Positions 1 to 10,824 are shown, counted from the first letter of the stretch. The stretch is 64,000 bases of DNA from Phascolarctos cinereus (GCF_002099425.1 NW_018344226.1:310001-374000); one strand, 5' to 3'. A program made the numbers and translations. Notes: generated by a model from the letters alone, not told the origin.

Positions 1-705
1 AGACAAAACAGAGTAATCCCTGACTTCAAGGAGCTTATAGTCTACAGTGCAGGAGAGATGAGGGCAAGATACATAGATAAGTAAATAAAAGTAACACTAA
101 GAAATGGAGGGAGCAGAAAAGCCCTCTTGTAAGAAATGGCATCAGAGCTGTGTTCAGAATGCAGGGGACAAGAGGAGGTATAGTGTAGGTATGACAGACA
201 ACTTGAGTTTCTGCAAAGGCACAAAGTGAAGAAACGGAATATTAAGGATCAGTAAATAGTTCAGTTTTTTGGGAACAAAGTATATGTGGGAGAGTAATGT
301 GAAATCTGTCCAGAAAGGTGGGTAAGAGCCAACCTGAAAAGAGTTTTAAGTCCCTAACAGAGGAGTTTGTATTTTCTCCTAGAGGCAAAATAGAACCACT
401 TGAGATCCTTGAGCAGAGAAGTGACATGGTTGGATTTGTGCTTTGGCAATATCACTTTGGCAGCCACATAGCGGATGTTCTGGAGAGGGAAGAGACAGGA
501 AGACCAATTAGAAGGGTACTATAATAATCTGGGTGAGAGGTGGTGAGGTTCTTAGGAGGTTTAAGAAAATAAGGAGTTGAAGATGACTCTGAGGGTAGAA
601 ACCTGGGTAACTGGTGAGAGGTCCAGGTGAGAAGTGATAAGGGCCTGAACCAAGTTAAATGAAATAGGGGAGTTCCAAAACAGGACAAGTTTGGGGTAAG
701 TCTAG
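1..705 (-). mobile_element. L2 LINE fragment, antisense
   Basis: Read on the minus strand this is the 3' half of an L2 LINE. The plus strand shows the reverse complement of two L2 landmarks: an 'aaggagcttatagtct' block near 30, and near 410-475 a block running 'gagcagagaagtgacatgg' then 'atcactttggcagcc', the complement of the L2 text around 'catgtcactcccctgctcaa'. It is too decayed to code. The left edge is cut by the window. Confidence 0.75.
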
Positions 706-846
706 CCTAGCTGCTTTTCCCATCTTTATTCTTGACAGTGCCATTATATTTCCTAAATAAGCACAGATCAGACTGTTATGTTAGAATCTAAATATGGTGG
801 CTTTACCATCCTTAATACTGAAAATAATTTGTTAAAAAAAACTTCG

Positions 847-865
847 AAGATCTTTTCCATCTTTT
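847..865. repeat. TSD of L1 copy 1, left copy
   Basis: The 19-bp sequence AAGATCTTTTCCATCTTTT here recurs exactly at 4103-4121, on the other side of the L1. A perfect duplication of this length is the normal product of L1 target-primed reverse transcription and fixes both ends of the insertion. Confidence 0.95.
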
Positions 866-3744
866 GGAGATTAATGAATTGGGCATACAACTAAAAAAAC
901 TAGAAAAAGAACAAATTAAAAATCCTCAACTAAACACTAAATTAGAAATATTGAAAACCAAAGGAAAAATTAATAAAACTGAAATTAAGAAAACTATTGA
1001 ACTAATAAATAAAACTACGAGCCAGTTTTATGAAAAAACCAATAAAACAGATATGCCTTTGGTTAATTTAATTTAAAAAAAAAAGGAGAAAACCAAATTA
1101 CTAGTATCAAGAATGAAAAGGGTGAAACTACCACCAAGGAACAGGAAATTAAAACAATAATTAGGAATTATTTTGCCCAACTATATGCCAACAAATTTTA
1201 CAATCTTAGCAAAATGGATACATATTTACAAAAACGTCTTGCCCAGATTAACCGAAGAGGAAGTCAAATACTTAAATAACCCCATCTCAGGAAAAGAAAT
1301 TGAACAAGCCATTGATGAACTCCCTAGGAAAAAATCTCCAGGGCCAGATGGATTTACATGCGAATTCTATCAAACATTTAAAGAACAATTAACTCCAATA
1401 CTATATAGACTATTTGGGAAAGTAGGTGAAGAAGGAGTCTTACCAAATTCTTTTTATGATATAAATATGGTGTTCATACCTAAACCAGGAAGAGTCAAAA
1501 TAGAGAAAGAAAATTATAGACCAATTTCTCTAATGAATATAGATGCAAAAATTTTAAACAAAATACTAGCAAGTAGATTGCAGCAACTTATCACAAGAAT
1601 AATACACTATGACCAGGTAGGATTTATACCGGGAATTCAGGGTTGGTGCAGTATTAGAAAAACTATCAGCATCATTGAGCATATCAACAACAAAACCAAC
1701 AGAAACCACATGATCATCTCAATAGATGCAGAAAAAGCTTTTGATAAAATACAACACCCATTCCTATTAAAAACACTAGAAAGCATAGGTATAAATGGAG
1801 TCTTCCTTAAAATAATAAATAGCATTTATCTAAAACCTTCAGCAAGCATTATATGTAATGGTGACAGGTTAGAAGCATTTCCAATAAGATCGGGGTGAAA
1901 CAAGGATGTCCATTATCACCACTGTTATTCAATATTGTACTGGAAACCTTAGCTTTAGCAATAAGAGAAGAAAAAGAAATTGAAGGCATTAGAATAGGCA
2001 AAGAAGAAACAAAGCTATCACTCTTTGCAGATGACATGATGATATACTTGGAGAATCCTAGAGAATCAAGTAAAAAACTACTTGAAATAATAAACAACTT
2101 TAGCAAAGTTGCAGGCTATAAAATAAACCCACATAAATCATCAGCATTTCTATGTATTACCAACAAAGGCCAACAGCAAGATAGAAAGAGAAATTCCAGT
2201 TAAACTTACTGTAGACATTATAAAATTTAGGAGTCTACCTCCTGAAACAAACCCAGGAACTCTATGAACACAATTACAAAACACTTTTCACACAAATAAA
2301 ATCAGATCTAAATAATTGGAAAAACATCAGTTGCTCATGGGTAGGCCAGCTAATATAATAAAAATGACAATCCTACCTAAGCTAATTTACTTATTCAGTG
2401 CCATACCAATCAAACTACCAAAAATTATTTTATAGAGTTAGAAAAAATAATAACAAGATTCATTTGGAAAAACAAAAGGTCCAGAATATCAAAGGAACTA
2501 ATGAAAAGAAATGCAGGGGAAGGTGGCCTAGCAATTCCAGATCTTAAATTGTATTATAAAGCAGCAATCATCAAAACTGCTTGGTACTGGCTAAGAAATA
2601 GGGAGGTGGATCAGTGGAATAGGTTAAATATGCAAGACACAGTAGTCAATGACTATAGTAATCTATTATTTGATAAACCCAAAGACCCCAGCTTCTGGGA
2701 TAAGAACCCACTCTTTGAAAAAAACTGCTGGGAAAACTGGAAAAGAGTATGGCAGAAACTAGGCATAGACCCAAATCTCACACCATATACCAAAATAAAG
2801 TCAAAATGGGTTCAGACTTAGATATAAAGGCTGATACCATAAGTAAACTGGGAGAACAAGGAATAGTTTACCTATCAGATCTATGGAGAACAGAAGAATT
2901 CATGACCAAACAGGAGATAGAGAACATTATGAAAAGCAAAATGGATAATTTTGATTACATTAAATTGAAAAGTTTTTGCACAAACAAAGCCAATGCAACT
3001 AAGATTAGAAGGTAGAAAATTGGGAAAGAATTTTTACAACCAGTCTCTCTGATAAAGGCCTCATTTCTAAAATATATAGAGAATTAAGACAAATTTATAA
3101 GAACACAAGCCATTCCCCAATTGATAAATGGTCAAAGGATATGAACAGACAGTTCTCAGATGAAGAAATTAAAGCCATCTATAGTCATATGAAAAAATGC
3201 TCTAAATCGTTATTGATTAGAGAAATGCAAATCAAAACAACTCTGAGGTACCACATCACACCTATCAGATTGGCCAACATGACAAAACAGGAAAATGATA
3301 AATGTTGGAGAAGATGTGGGAAAATTGGAACACTAATATTGTTGGTGGAGTTGTGAAATGATCCAACCATTTTGGAGAACAATTTGGAACTATGCCCAAA
3401 GGGCTACAAAAATGTGCATACCCTTTGATCCAGCAATAGCACTTCTAGGGCTATATACCAAAGAGATCAAACAAATGGGAAAAGGACCCACATGTACAAA
3501 AATATTCATAGCAGCTCTTTTTGTGGTGGCAAAGAATTGGCAATTGAGAGGATGCCCATCAATTGGGGAATGGCTGAGCAAGTGGTGGTATATGAATGTA
3601 ATGGAATACTATTGTGCCATAAGAAATGATGAACAGGCTGACTTCAGAAAAACCTGGAAAGACTTGTATGGTCTGATGCTGAGTGAAGTGAGCAGAACCA
3701 AGAGGACTTTGTACACAATAACAGCCACGTTATGCAATGACTAA
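866..3744 (+). pseudogene. L1 ORF2 remnant (reverse transcriptase and C-terminal region)
   Basis: The translated pieces give, in order, the linker (ELGIQLKKLEKEQIK), the RT fingers (SPGPDGF near 1335; NYRPISLMN near 1515), motif A (DAEKAFDKI near 1722), the catalytic FADD motif at 2024-2035 and the C-terminal L1 domain (GGLAIPDLKLYYKAAIIKTA near 2523) to the stop at 3744. Against the copy at 24172-26546 it lacks 1 nt near 1891, 2 nt near 2180, 2 nt near 2225, 1 nt near 2421, 1 nt near 2814 and 4 nt near 3012. Substitutions are few; the stretch 2501-2817 encodes the same protein in both copies. Confidence 0.93.
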
Positions 3745-4004
3745 GTTGTTAAACTGAACCCTTCTCAGCATTACAAGGATCTAAGACATATGCAGAGGCC
3801 TCGGGATGGAAAATGCTGTCCACATCCAAAGAAAGAACTATGGAAGTAGAATTGTTATCTCTTATTTTTACCTTCTGTTGAGTTTTGTTTCATCTTTCTG
3901 ATGGTTCCTCCTATTGGTTTTAATTTTTACTTACAACTTCACTAATGTGAAAATATGTTTAATGGGTATGTAAATGTAAAGCCTATGTCAGATTGTGCGC
4001 TGTC

Positions 4005-4035
4005 TTGGGTAGGGTGGGGGGAGGAAGAGGGAGAA
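4005..4035 (+). other. G-rich polypurine tract of the L1 3' UTR
   Basis: Four runs of three or more G occur at 4007-4009, 4012-4014, 4016-4021 and 4029-4031, with loops of 2, 1 and 7 nt, so the tract fits the G3-N1-7 quadruplex rule. A G-rich 3' UTR tract is a known conserved feature of mammalian L1. The complementary C-rich version is at about 24259-24283 in the other L1 copy. Confidence 0.7.
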
Positions 4036-4102
4036 AAATTTTCAATGCAAAAGCATATGGAAGTGATTGTTGATAAAATAAATTAATAAAAATTTTTAAA
4101 AA

Positions 4103-4121
4103 AAGATCTTTTCCATCTTTT
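4103..4121. repeat. TSD of L1 copy 1, right copy
   Basis: Exact match to 847-865, directly after the A-rich L1 tail. Confidence 0.95.
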
Positions 4122-4616
4122 GTCACTGTTTTTCTTCTTCTAACCATTCTTGAATGCCTTAGGATGATTTTGTTTATCTTGTTCTTTTACATTATTTTCT
4201 TTAAAATGTTTTTTTCTATTATTTAAGTCTAATAAAATAAAATAAAATGTTTTCCCTCCACTGTTTCTTACTGTTTTATGAGATGATACTTCCCATAATC
4301 CCTAGATGCATTTGTGATTTATGATTTCTCAGCAATAATTTTAAAACTCTGAATAGTCATGCAAATGAGCCGATGGAATATAATGCCCTTTAGCCATCAT
4401 TATTTCAATCATTGCTCTTTCTTCAAAGAGAACCTCTCAATACATTCATCTGACAGGCAGTTCTCTGTCTGGTTCTCAGAGCAGTATGTATCTCTCTTTA
4501 ACAATTTATCTGAGAGACTATATTTCTTCTCAGGTTAATTTTGAGCTTTTCTTACAAATTTTTTACTTCCCTTTTCAATAATCAAAATGTCCACTTATGA
4601 AAACGGCATGTAGATG

Positions 4617-4658
<42 letters not shown>

Positions 4659-4692
4659 ATTATGTGTGTTAGTGTGCATATATGTACACAGA
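4122..4692. other. AT-rich stretch without recognised gene
   Basis: No coding region or known element is seen apart from the GATA microsatellite at 4611-4658. Confidence 0.5.
4611..4658. repeat. (GATA)n microsatellite
   Basis: About eleven nearly perfect GATA/TAGA units in tandem; the first unit carries a GG variant. Confidence 0.97.
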
Positions 4693-4865
4693 GGAATGAG
4701 GAATAGTTAAACAAGTTGTGGTATATGAATGTAATGGATTATTATTGTGCCATAAGAAATTATGTAGGGGATGGTTTCAGTGAAACATGGCAAGACTTGC
4801 ACAAATTAATGCAGAGTGAAGTGAGCTGAACATGGAAAACAATGAGAACATTATAGAGGTAAGGT
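4693..4865 (+). mobile_element. Older L1 3' fragment, sense
   Basis: This resembles the last coding part of L1 copy 1 (compare 3565-3705): 'gtggtatatgaatgtaatgg', 'attattgtgccataagaaat' and 'gcagagtgaagtgagc' occur in the same order but more diverged. It is an independent, older insertion. Confidence 0.75.
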
Positions 4866-5342
4866 TGGGGGTATCAGCTTATTGACTGAATAAATCAGAG
4901 GTATGAACTTAATGTGGACAACCTAGATAGTGCTATTAAATCAATCAAAGACATTTTAACTAAGACTCAGAAATCCTTGAAATCAATTGAATGAAATGGA
5001 GCAAACTGCATATGTTGTGTGTACCTGGCTTTGGTTGAGAATACTCCCCAGTCTTTTATGAAATAGTTCAGAACTCAAACATTTCAGTGGAGATCCAGGA
5101 GTGTGCAAGCCAGCCAAATCCCTGAGAGGAAATTATTTGGGTTGGGGTTGAGGAAGAGGTTGAAGGGGAAGGAATTAAGCCTAGCTTCTTCCCTTCCTCC
5201 ATTGACCAAAGCCTTGGAAACCTGAAAGGTCTGGAAGTTTCTGGAATTCTCATTGGCAACCTGGAACAGCTATATCTTGCATTGGGGGCTGAAGAAAAGC
5301 TAGACAAACTGAGGAAAAGTAACTTGAAAACTCTACAAGGAA
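4866..5342. other. Unassigned stretch
   Basis: No convincing element or exon is seen. Open frames here are short and lack recognisable domains. Confidence 0.4.
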
Positions 5343-5660
5343 CCTAGAAGAAATGTCCTTTATACTTAAGAGGAACTTCATGAGGACCCCACAAAGAGGA
5401 GAGAAAGGCCTTCCGAGAACTAGGGGCTATGAATTTCTCCTTTGCCACATATGCTGTCTATGCTATAACCCACTTTCCCTTTTTATCTTTGTATGTATTT
5501 ATGAAAGACTGTGTCCCAGACTCTTCAGGGATTGTTTGTGCCACCCACTCTTATTAAACCATCTTAATAAATACCCATTTCTAAAAGCTAATTAATTCTG
5601 GCTAACTAATTGGTTTCAAATAATAGTCAAGAAGAAGCACATCAGTGGTGATTTGTGAGC
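5343..5660 (+). mobile_element. Possible solo LTR fossil, 3' part
   Basis: The segment has a pyrimidine-rich, exonless texture with a poly(A)-signal-like 'cttaataaa' near 5564, followed by about 60-80 nt of AT-rich sequence of the kind seen in R-U5. No matching partner LTR or clear short duplication was found, so this could be unrelated unique DNA. Confidence 0.2.
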
Positions 5661-5985
5661 TATGGCATTAGACCCCAACTCCTCAGGGCTCCCCAAAGAA
5701 CCCTAAGTAGAGCAGCCACTCTGGAGGGAGACATGATGTACCAGTTTGATTGGTGGTTGGGATGGCTATATGGATATTCTATCAGAGAACTTCTCATATC
5801 CCTGTAAAGAAACATATGGAAGGAATGTTGCAGAAATAGTGTTTCACTTCCTCCCAATGTATTGGAATACTTCTATTCAGAGATTTATGGCAGCTCTATC
5901 AGAGATCTATATCTTCTGACCATTAGAAAAAATAATATCCTTTTGAAAACTTCAAGCTCTCTTAGGAGAATTTGCCCTAAGCCAT
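5661..5985. other. Unassigned stretch
   Basis: I recognise nothing here; frames are interrupted on both strands. Confidence 0.4.
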
Positions 5986-5989
5986 TCCA

Positions 5990-6100
5990 GCTTGAACATA
6001 TCACTTCTCTGAGTCTCAGTTTCCTCATCTGTAAAGTGAGGGGTGCGCAATATGACCTTTAAACTCCCTGCCACTATGAAATCAGTAACCCTGAGAAAAA
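5990..6100 (+). mobile_element. MIR3/THER1-class SINE tail
   Basis: It contains 'ctcagtttcctcatctgtaa' followed by the 'tatgacctttaaactccctg' tail typical of the THER1/MIR3 CORE-SINE 3' part. Confidence 0.65.
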
Positions 6101-6264
6101 TAATAAGAAATAGTTGTTATATCATGTTGTTACATCAGTGTAGAAGGTTAGACAAAACACACTGTCCTTGACCTCTTAGGTCATTTATTGTTCACATTCT
6201 TACCTGCTCTGTTTTCCAGGTTTCTGTTGAGTTGTCAGGCTTTCTGGCAGAAGTTATAGGCACC

Positions 6265-6475
6265 TGAATAGCCCAGTGATTGGAGTGAATGATAAGAGGC
6301 CAAGGATGCTCTCTGTGGCCTTCGAACAGTCTCTTGACCACTCTGTGTCTCAATTATTGACAAAACAGGGACAGCGAAAACAACACCCTACAGGGATGCT
6401 GTAAGAGCCAATTAAATGGTGGTCATGCCATGGAGATTGAAAGATGATAGCTATTACATAGTTACAAAGTATTAT
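6265..6475 (+). mobile_element. Degenerate MIR-class SINE
   Basis: The order is 'gcccagtgattggagtgaat', 'ctcttgaccactctgtgtct', then 'acaccctacagggatgctgt', matching the body and 3' half of a MIR/THER SINE at low identity. Confidence 0.5.
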
Positions 6476-7590
6476 TACTGTAGAGCAAGTTGCTAACTGA
6501 AAGTGAAGAGTTATCCAGGAAATTCATGGATCTGCCTAGCAGCGTCCTACTGATAAATTGCCAGTAAAACCTTCCTAATTTATCTCCTTCTGCCTTGGTG
6601 GTGACTTGAGCCTAATGGTCTCTGGGGATGACTGAGAGGGAGGGCAAGAGAGCCAAGACAGGTACAAAACATTTACACTGCGAAGCACTTGCCCGAGACA
6701 AGATTTCCACTACAGCCACATTTTTATTTTCTCTTTAAAAATTCAGTATGATGAGGCTTAGAGGGGATGTGGTAGAACCTTGGAATAGGATTGGGGGCAA
6801 ATTTCACAGGGATGTGCTGTTAACCTTAGTGTTTGATAAGTTGGGGATCTTTTGGCTTTTCCTTCCCAAATGATGACACCCCATCCCAAATACCAAACAT
6901 TCCAATAGAAAGCACAATGACAATTTTTGAGATGAAGAAGAAGCCTAGGATAATACAGTGCTGATCTGAGTGAAGTCCTGGATTCAAATACAGTACCATC
7001 TCTGACACTTCTTAGCTGAGTCAATTAATTTATTCTATGATCTTCAATCATCTCCCTAAGACTGCATACTAAGTCATAGTCTCATTGTAATCTGCCTAAG
7101 GGGAGGGAATTTCTCTGCTGGGAGTTCTCCATACTGACTGGATAGTATATCGTAAGAATGAAAGAAAAGTTCTGTGGAAAAGGCAGCTTTAAAAGTCAAA
7201 ACATTTTTGGAGAATGAGAAGGGAGAGAGTGAAAGTGGTATCAAGGGGAAATGAAGAAAAGAAGAAAAAGAATATCAATGAAATTTTAAAACTATATAGA
7301 AATTCAGAAAGGGAAACACACAAGTAGAGCAGTATTGGAACTACTGTGCTAAATTTAATATGTATTTTTAAAATAAGATTTATATAATAGAAATTCATAG
7401 TTTCATATACAATCCTCTTTTTCTGTTCTTTGTACAAGAAAATGTTTGTTTGTTGATGTTTCATAAAGATAAAAGTTCATAAATTTCAAAGTTTGTAAAG
7501 ACAAAAGTTCATAAGGATAAAGAAAATTTGAGGAAAAAAAGTTTGAAATATCATAACAACTATACTCATGCATATAACTGAGTTGCAAAG
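6476..7590. other. Mostly unassigned; one MIR scrap
   Basis: A short MIR-like segment at about 6950-7045 (sense; 'gtcctggattcaaatac', then 'ctgacacttcttagctgagt') is the only element I recognise. The rest is AT-rich without a convincing frame. Confidence 0.4.
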
Positions 7591-7634
7591 TCAGTGTTTC
7601 ATCCCATTGCAGAACCAGAAAAAGACAACGACAA

Positions 7635-7830
7635 TATCTCACATTGATGGAGCACTCAGGTTGTACAAAACACTTTCTTTACAGCATCTCTATGAGGTAG
7701 AGAGCACAAATAATTACTCCATTCCTTTTATAGAAGACCAAAGTAAGGCTTAGAGGGTCTAAGTGTCTTGCTCAGAATCGCTGGGGCTTTGGACCCAGCT
7801 CTCTTGATGCACATGTCCCATTGATCCACA
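7635..7830 (-). mobile_element. MIR SINE, antisense
   Basis: The plus strand shows the reverse complement of MIR: 'gcatctctatgaggtag', then 'ttgctcagaatcgctgggg', then a 'ggacccagctctcttga' block. Confidence 0.65.
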
Positions 7831-7987
7831 TTGTCTTTCACATTAGACCCTTCCCATTAAAAACACTATTCTTGTGAAAAAGGAGAGATGTGGATTAGAT
7901 AATAGTATAATTAGATGTATATGGAATTGGTTGCATGGCCAGAAGAGGAATATTCACTAATGGTACAATGTCAACCTGGAATCATGT

Positions 7988-8262
7988 CAGTCAGTCAATA
8001 AATATTTATTAGGCACCCGTAGGCACTGTGCCAAGCACTATGCTAAGTACTAGGGGTACCACAGAAAGGCCTTCAGGGAGCTCACATCCTAACGGGGGTG
8101 GTGACATTCAAAAAAAGCTACATACAAACAAGCTATAAACAATATAAGTAAGAAATGTCAATAGAAGGAAGGCACTGGAATTAGGAGAGATTGAGAAAAG
8201 CTTCCTATAGAAGGTAGGATTTTAGTTGGTACTTGAAGGAAATCAGGGAAGCCATGAGGCAG
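7988..8262 (-). mobile_element. L2 3' end, antisense, inside L3
   Basis: The plus strand starts 'caataaatatttattagg' and continues with 'cactgtgccaagcactatg', then the L2 block 'gcttcctatagaaggtagg'. L3 sequence flanks it on both sides, so the L2 went in after the L3. Confidence 0.8.
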
Positions 8263-8663
8263 AGGTGCTTCAGTGATTAGTAGTTGGATTTGAGCTATTA
8301 AACATTTGATGAATAACTTAAATACAGGAATAAATAATATGTTTATCAAATTTGTTGGCAATAGGAAGTTAGGAGGTATAGTAAACACTCTGCGTAGTAG
8401 GGTTAAAAAAGATCTTGATCAGATAGAATAACCAAATGGAAAAAAGATGAGTTGTAGTTAGAACAAATGTAAATGCTTACACTTTGATTCAAAATATCTT
8501 TTTCACTAGTATACCATTTGGAATTATATTTCAGTTTACTGAAGAAGGTCTGGAGATTTTTAATTGACTAGATCTCCCATATGAGTCAACATATGATATA
8601 ATATGTGAAAAGCTAATGTAATCTTTGACAGTATTGATAGTAATATCTTCCAGGACTAGGTGA

Positions 8664-9001
8664 AACTTCTCTTCTCTTCTTTTGTGGTTAAACTACACAT
8701 GGATTCCAAAGTTTGAAGACTGAAGATTGAACTTTGGAATTGATTACACGACATGGGAGATGCTGGCAAAGGACCACCCAGCATGGTTTTAAAGAAAGTA
8801 CTGTGCTTCATGGGCAAAACAGAAATGTGAGATACACAAATTTAGAGAATTCACCCCAAATGTTCCCATGCATTATTTGTGCCCAACCTATTATAGAACA
8901 TTCCGAGCTTATACTGATCTGGTCAGTCAGATACACTGTAACTTTTTTCTGACATAGTGATGCCATATTGGTCCTCTTTGAAAACGAAAGATAACAACAT
9001 G
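8664..9001 (+). mobile_element. 3' end of a non-LTR LINE with C2H2-like tail
   Basis: Frame 8865-8942 reads PMHYLCPTYYRTFRAYT, then DLVSQIHC. This resembles a degraded form of the C-terminal tail (C-P-x-C-x-R-x-F-R-x-R-I-G-L-x-S-H-x-R-x-H) found at the end of some non-LTR retrotransposon proteins. The 3' end, 'ttggtcctctttgaaaacga' then 'aagataacaac', resembles the end of the SINE at 50924-51104. I cannot name the clade with certainty. Confidence 0.6.
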
Positions 9002-9314
9002 TAGATTATTGTGTCCAGTCCCAAACACCACATATTCACAAACTCATTGATAAACTGGAGCATCTGGGGCAGGAGAATCAGACTGGTGACATTCATGCAA
9101 GATCAAGTTCATATAAGATGAAGATTGGTTGAAGTTACTGAGGATGTTTAACCCAGAGATGAAAAGATTTAAGTTCAGGGTAGGTTTCTTCAAGTATTTG
9201 AAAGTCTGTCATATCCCATTTGGCCTCTGGGGGCAGAAATAGAACAATGAGAGGTTGTAAAGAGGCAAATTTAGAGTTGGTGTAATGAAAAGTTTTGCAA
9301 TAATTGAACTATTT

Positions 9315-9595
9315 TCAACTCAATTTCATTCAATAAATATTTATTAAGCACCTATGGTATGCCAGGCACTGTGCTTAGCACTGGGGATAAAAATATAAAA
9401 GATAACTTACAATCTGATGGGGGAAGACAACCTACAAAAGGACGATGAAAAGGGGAACACTTGGGGGCACCCAACATGGAGCATGCTGTTCCATGGAATC
9501 AAAGCCAAGGACAGCAGCTGATGGAAAATGAAGTTATCAAGGAGGTTCTGAATCCTTTATGAAGGAATGCTTTGGGAGGCATTTAGGCTCTCTTC
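9315..9595 (-). mobile_element. Antisense element with L2-like tail and extra body
   Basis: The left part (about 9325-9425) is an antisense L2-type 3' end ('aaatatttattaagcaccta', 'gccaggcactgtgcttagca'). The right part, with 'gcatgctgttccatggaatc' and 'ggacagcagctgatgg', does not match the usual L2 text but aligns with the right part of 51163-51435. It sits inside L3. Confidence 0.65.
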
Positions 9596-9729
9596 TATAG
9601 TCCTCCAATCAAAGGGAGAGGCAACTGAGAGTAATACCACCCACTAGTAGGGTAGTGAGTTCCCCATCTTCAAGAAAAGTATAGACAAGCACTTGTCTGG
9701 TAAGTTGTGGCCACTAGCTATCCAGACTG

Positions 9730-10279
9730 AAGAAAAATAGGACAAGAAAAGAGTGTGAGCCACTGGTTGGTTGGTTGGTGGTAAACATGAAGGGAGTGGC
9801 TGGCAAGATCCCACTCTTGACTCACCTCTTTCTGGGGGTACAAATTACCTGTGTGCCACTGTTAGGCCCGGCCCTGTGCAAAGGTAAAGTCAGAGGGGTA
9901 TTGAATCATCTTCTAACAATATGTCCCCTATATCCTTCCTTACCTAGTGGCATACACTTACTATTAGCCATTCCTTTGGGGGTAAGTCATAGAAGTCCCT
10001 GCAAATGCAAATATGTCATCTGCTAAGGACTGATAAACAGAGGCATTTCAACCTTTAAAGCTGCAACACAGGTGAGTTTTTTCAGGTGAGCTCTGGGAAA
10101 GAGCAAACCATAGGACCCTGGGGAAGAGGAGAGAAGGGAGACGAAAAGTTGGAACATGGGGAGGGGAGGAGTCTAAAAGGGAAAGAAAGGGTGCTGAAGA
10201 TAATTTAATCAGCCGTCAAGTCTTTGCTGATTCTACCCTGTGTTTGATGCATCTCCCACATCCTTCCCTTCCTCTCCCA
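9730..10279. other. Unassigned stretch
   Basis: No recognised element. The longest frame (9775-10026) has no visible domain. A tandem GGTT run lies at about 9764-9778. Confidence 0.4.
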
Positions 10280-10775
10280 CTAGGTGGCGCCATAATGCAC
10301 AGAGCACTAGGCCTGAAATCAGGACTATCTGAGTTCAAATTTGGCCTCAGACAGTATTGCTGAGGCTCTGGATAAAGTCGTTTAATCTCTGTTTGCCTCA
10401 GCTTCATCATCTGTAAAATGAAGATTAGTAATCACACCTGTCTCCCAGTGTTATTGTGAGGATTGTAAAGTGCTTGGCGCATGTTCAGTTGTTAATGAGT
10501 CATTTTGGTTGTATCCAACTCTATGTGGCCCCATTTGGGGTTTTCTTGGCAAAGATACTGGAGTGGTTTGCCATTTCTCTCTCCAGCTCACCTTATAAAT
10601 GAGGAAACTGAGGCAAACAGGGCGAAGCGACTTGCCAGGGTCACACAGCTAGTAAGTGTCTGAGGCCAGATTTGAACTCAGGAAGAAGAGTCTTCTTGAC
10701 TTCAGGTCCAGCACTCTAATCACCATGCCATCTAGCTGCCCACAGTAGGCATTTAATAAATGCTTATTCCCTTTC
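10280..10775 (+). mobile_element. MIR-class SINE split by MAR1
   Basis: The head 'taggtggcgccataatgca' and body 'ttcatcatctgtaaaatgaa' run to 'gtaaagtgcttggcgca' at about 10482. The 3' end resumes after the MAR1 as 'gtaggcatttaataaatgct' (about 10746-10770). A locus at 15567-16052 has the same arrangement. Confidence 0.75.
10482..10741 (-). mobile_element. MAR1-type SINE (RTE tail), antisense
   Basis: The plus strand reads 'ccatttggggttttcttggc', 'aaagatactggagtggtttg', 'aggaaactgaggcaaacagg' and ends 'gccatctagctgccc', the reverse complement of the tRNA-like head. The 3' tail lies at the left end. Confidence 0.9.
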
Positions 10776-10824
10776 TACTCCCTTCCACCTCTCAGTTTAT
10801 ACTTCTAAAAGTCAGGCCTCCTGG

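Larger units (their letters stand above)
866..4102 (+). mobile_element. 5'-truncated L1 LINE, copy 1
   Basis: A sense L1 of about 3.2 kb lies between perfect 19-bp direct repeats. It lacks ORF1 and the endonuclease domain and starts in the linker of ORF2. It ends in a 3' UTR with a G-rich tract (4007-4031) and a short A-rich tail. The same subfamily recurs inverted at 24172-26546. A perfect TSD suggests a fairly recent insertion, yet the reading frame is broken by several small deletions, so the copy cannot move by itself. Confidence 0.96.
7883..9725 (+). mobile_element. L3/CR1 LINE, interrupted by three insertions
   Basis: Four sense blocks follow L3 order: 7883-7987 ('aattggttgcatggcc', 'aatggtacaatgtcaacctg'), about 8270-8660 ('atcaaatttgttggcaatag', 'aaaaagatcttgatcagat'), 9002-9314 ('ttcaagtatttgaaagtctg', 'ggcctctgggggcagaaat') and 9596-9725 ('agtgagttccccatcttcaa'). 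Between them lie an antisense L2 (7988-8262), a zinc-finger-tailed non-LTR fragment (8664-9001) and an antisense unit with an L2-like tail (9315-9595). The frame is fully decayed. Confidence 0.8.
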
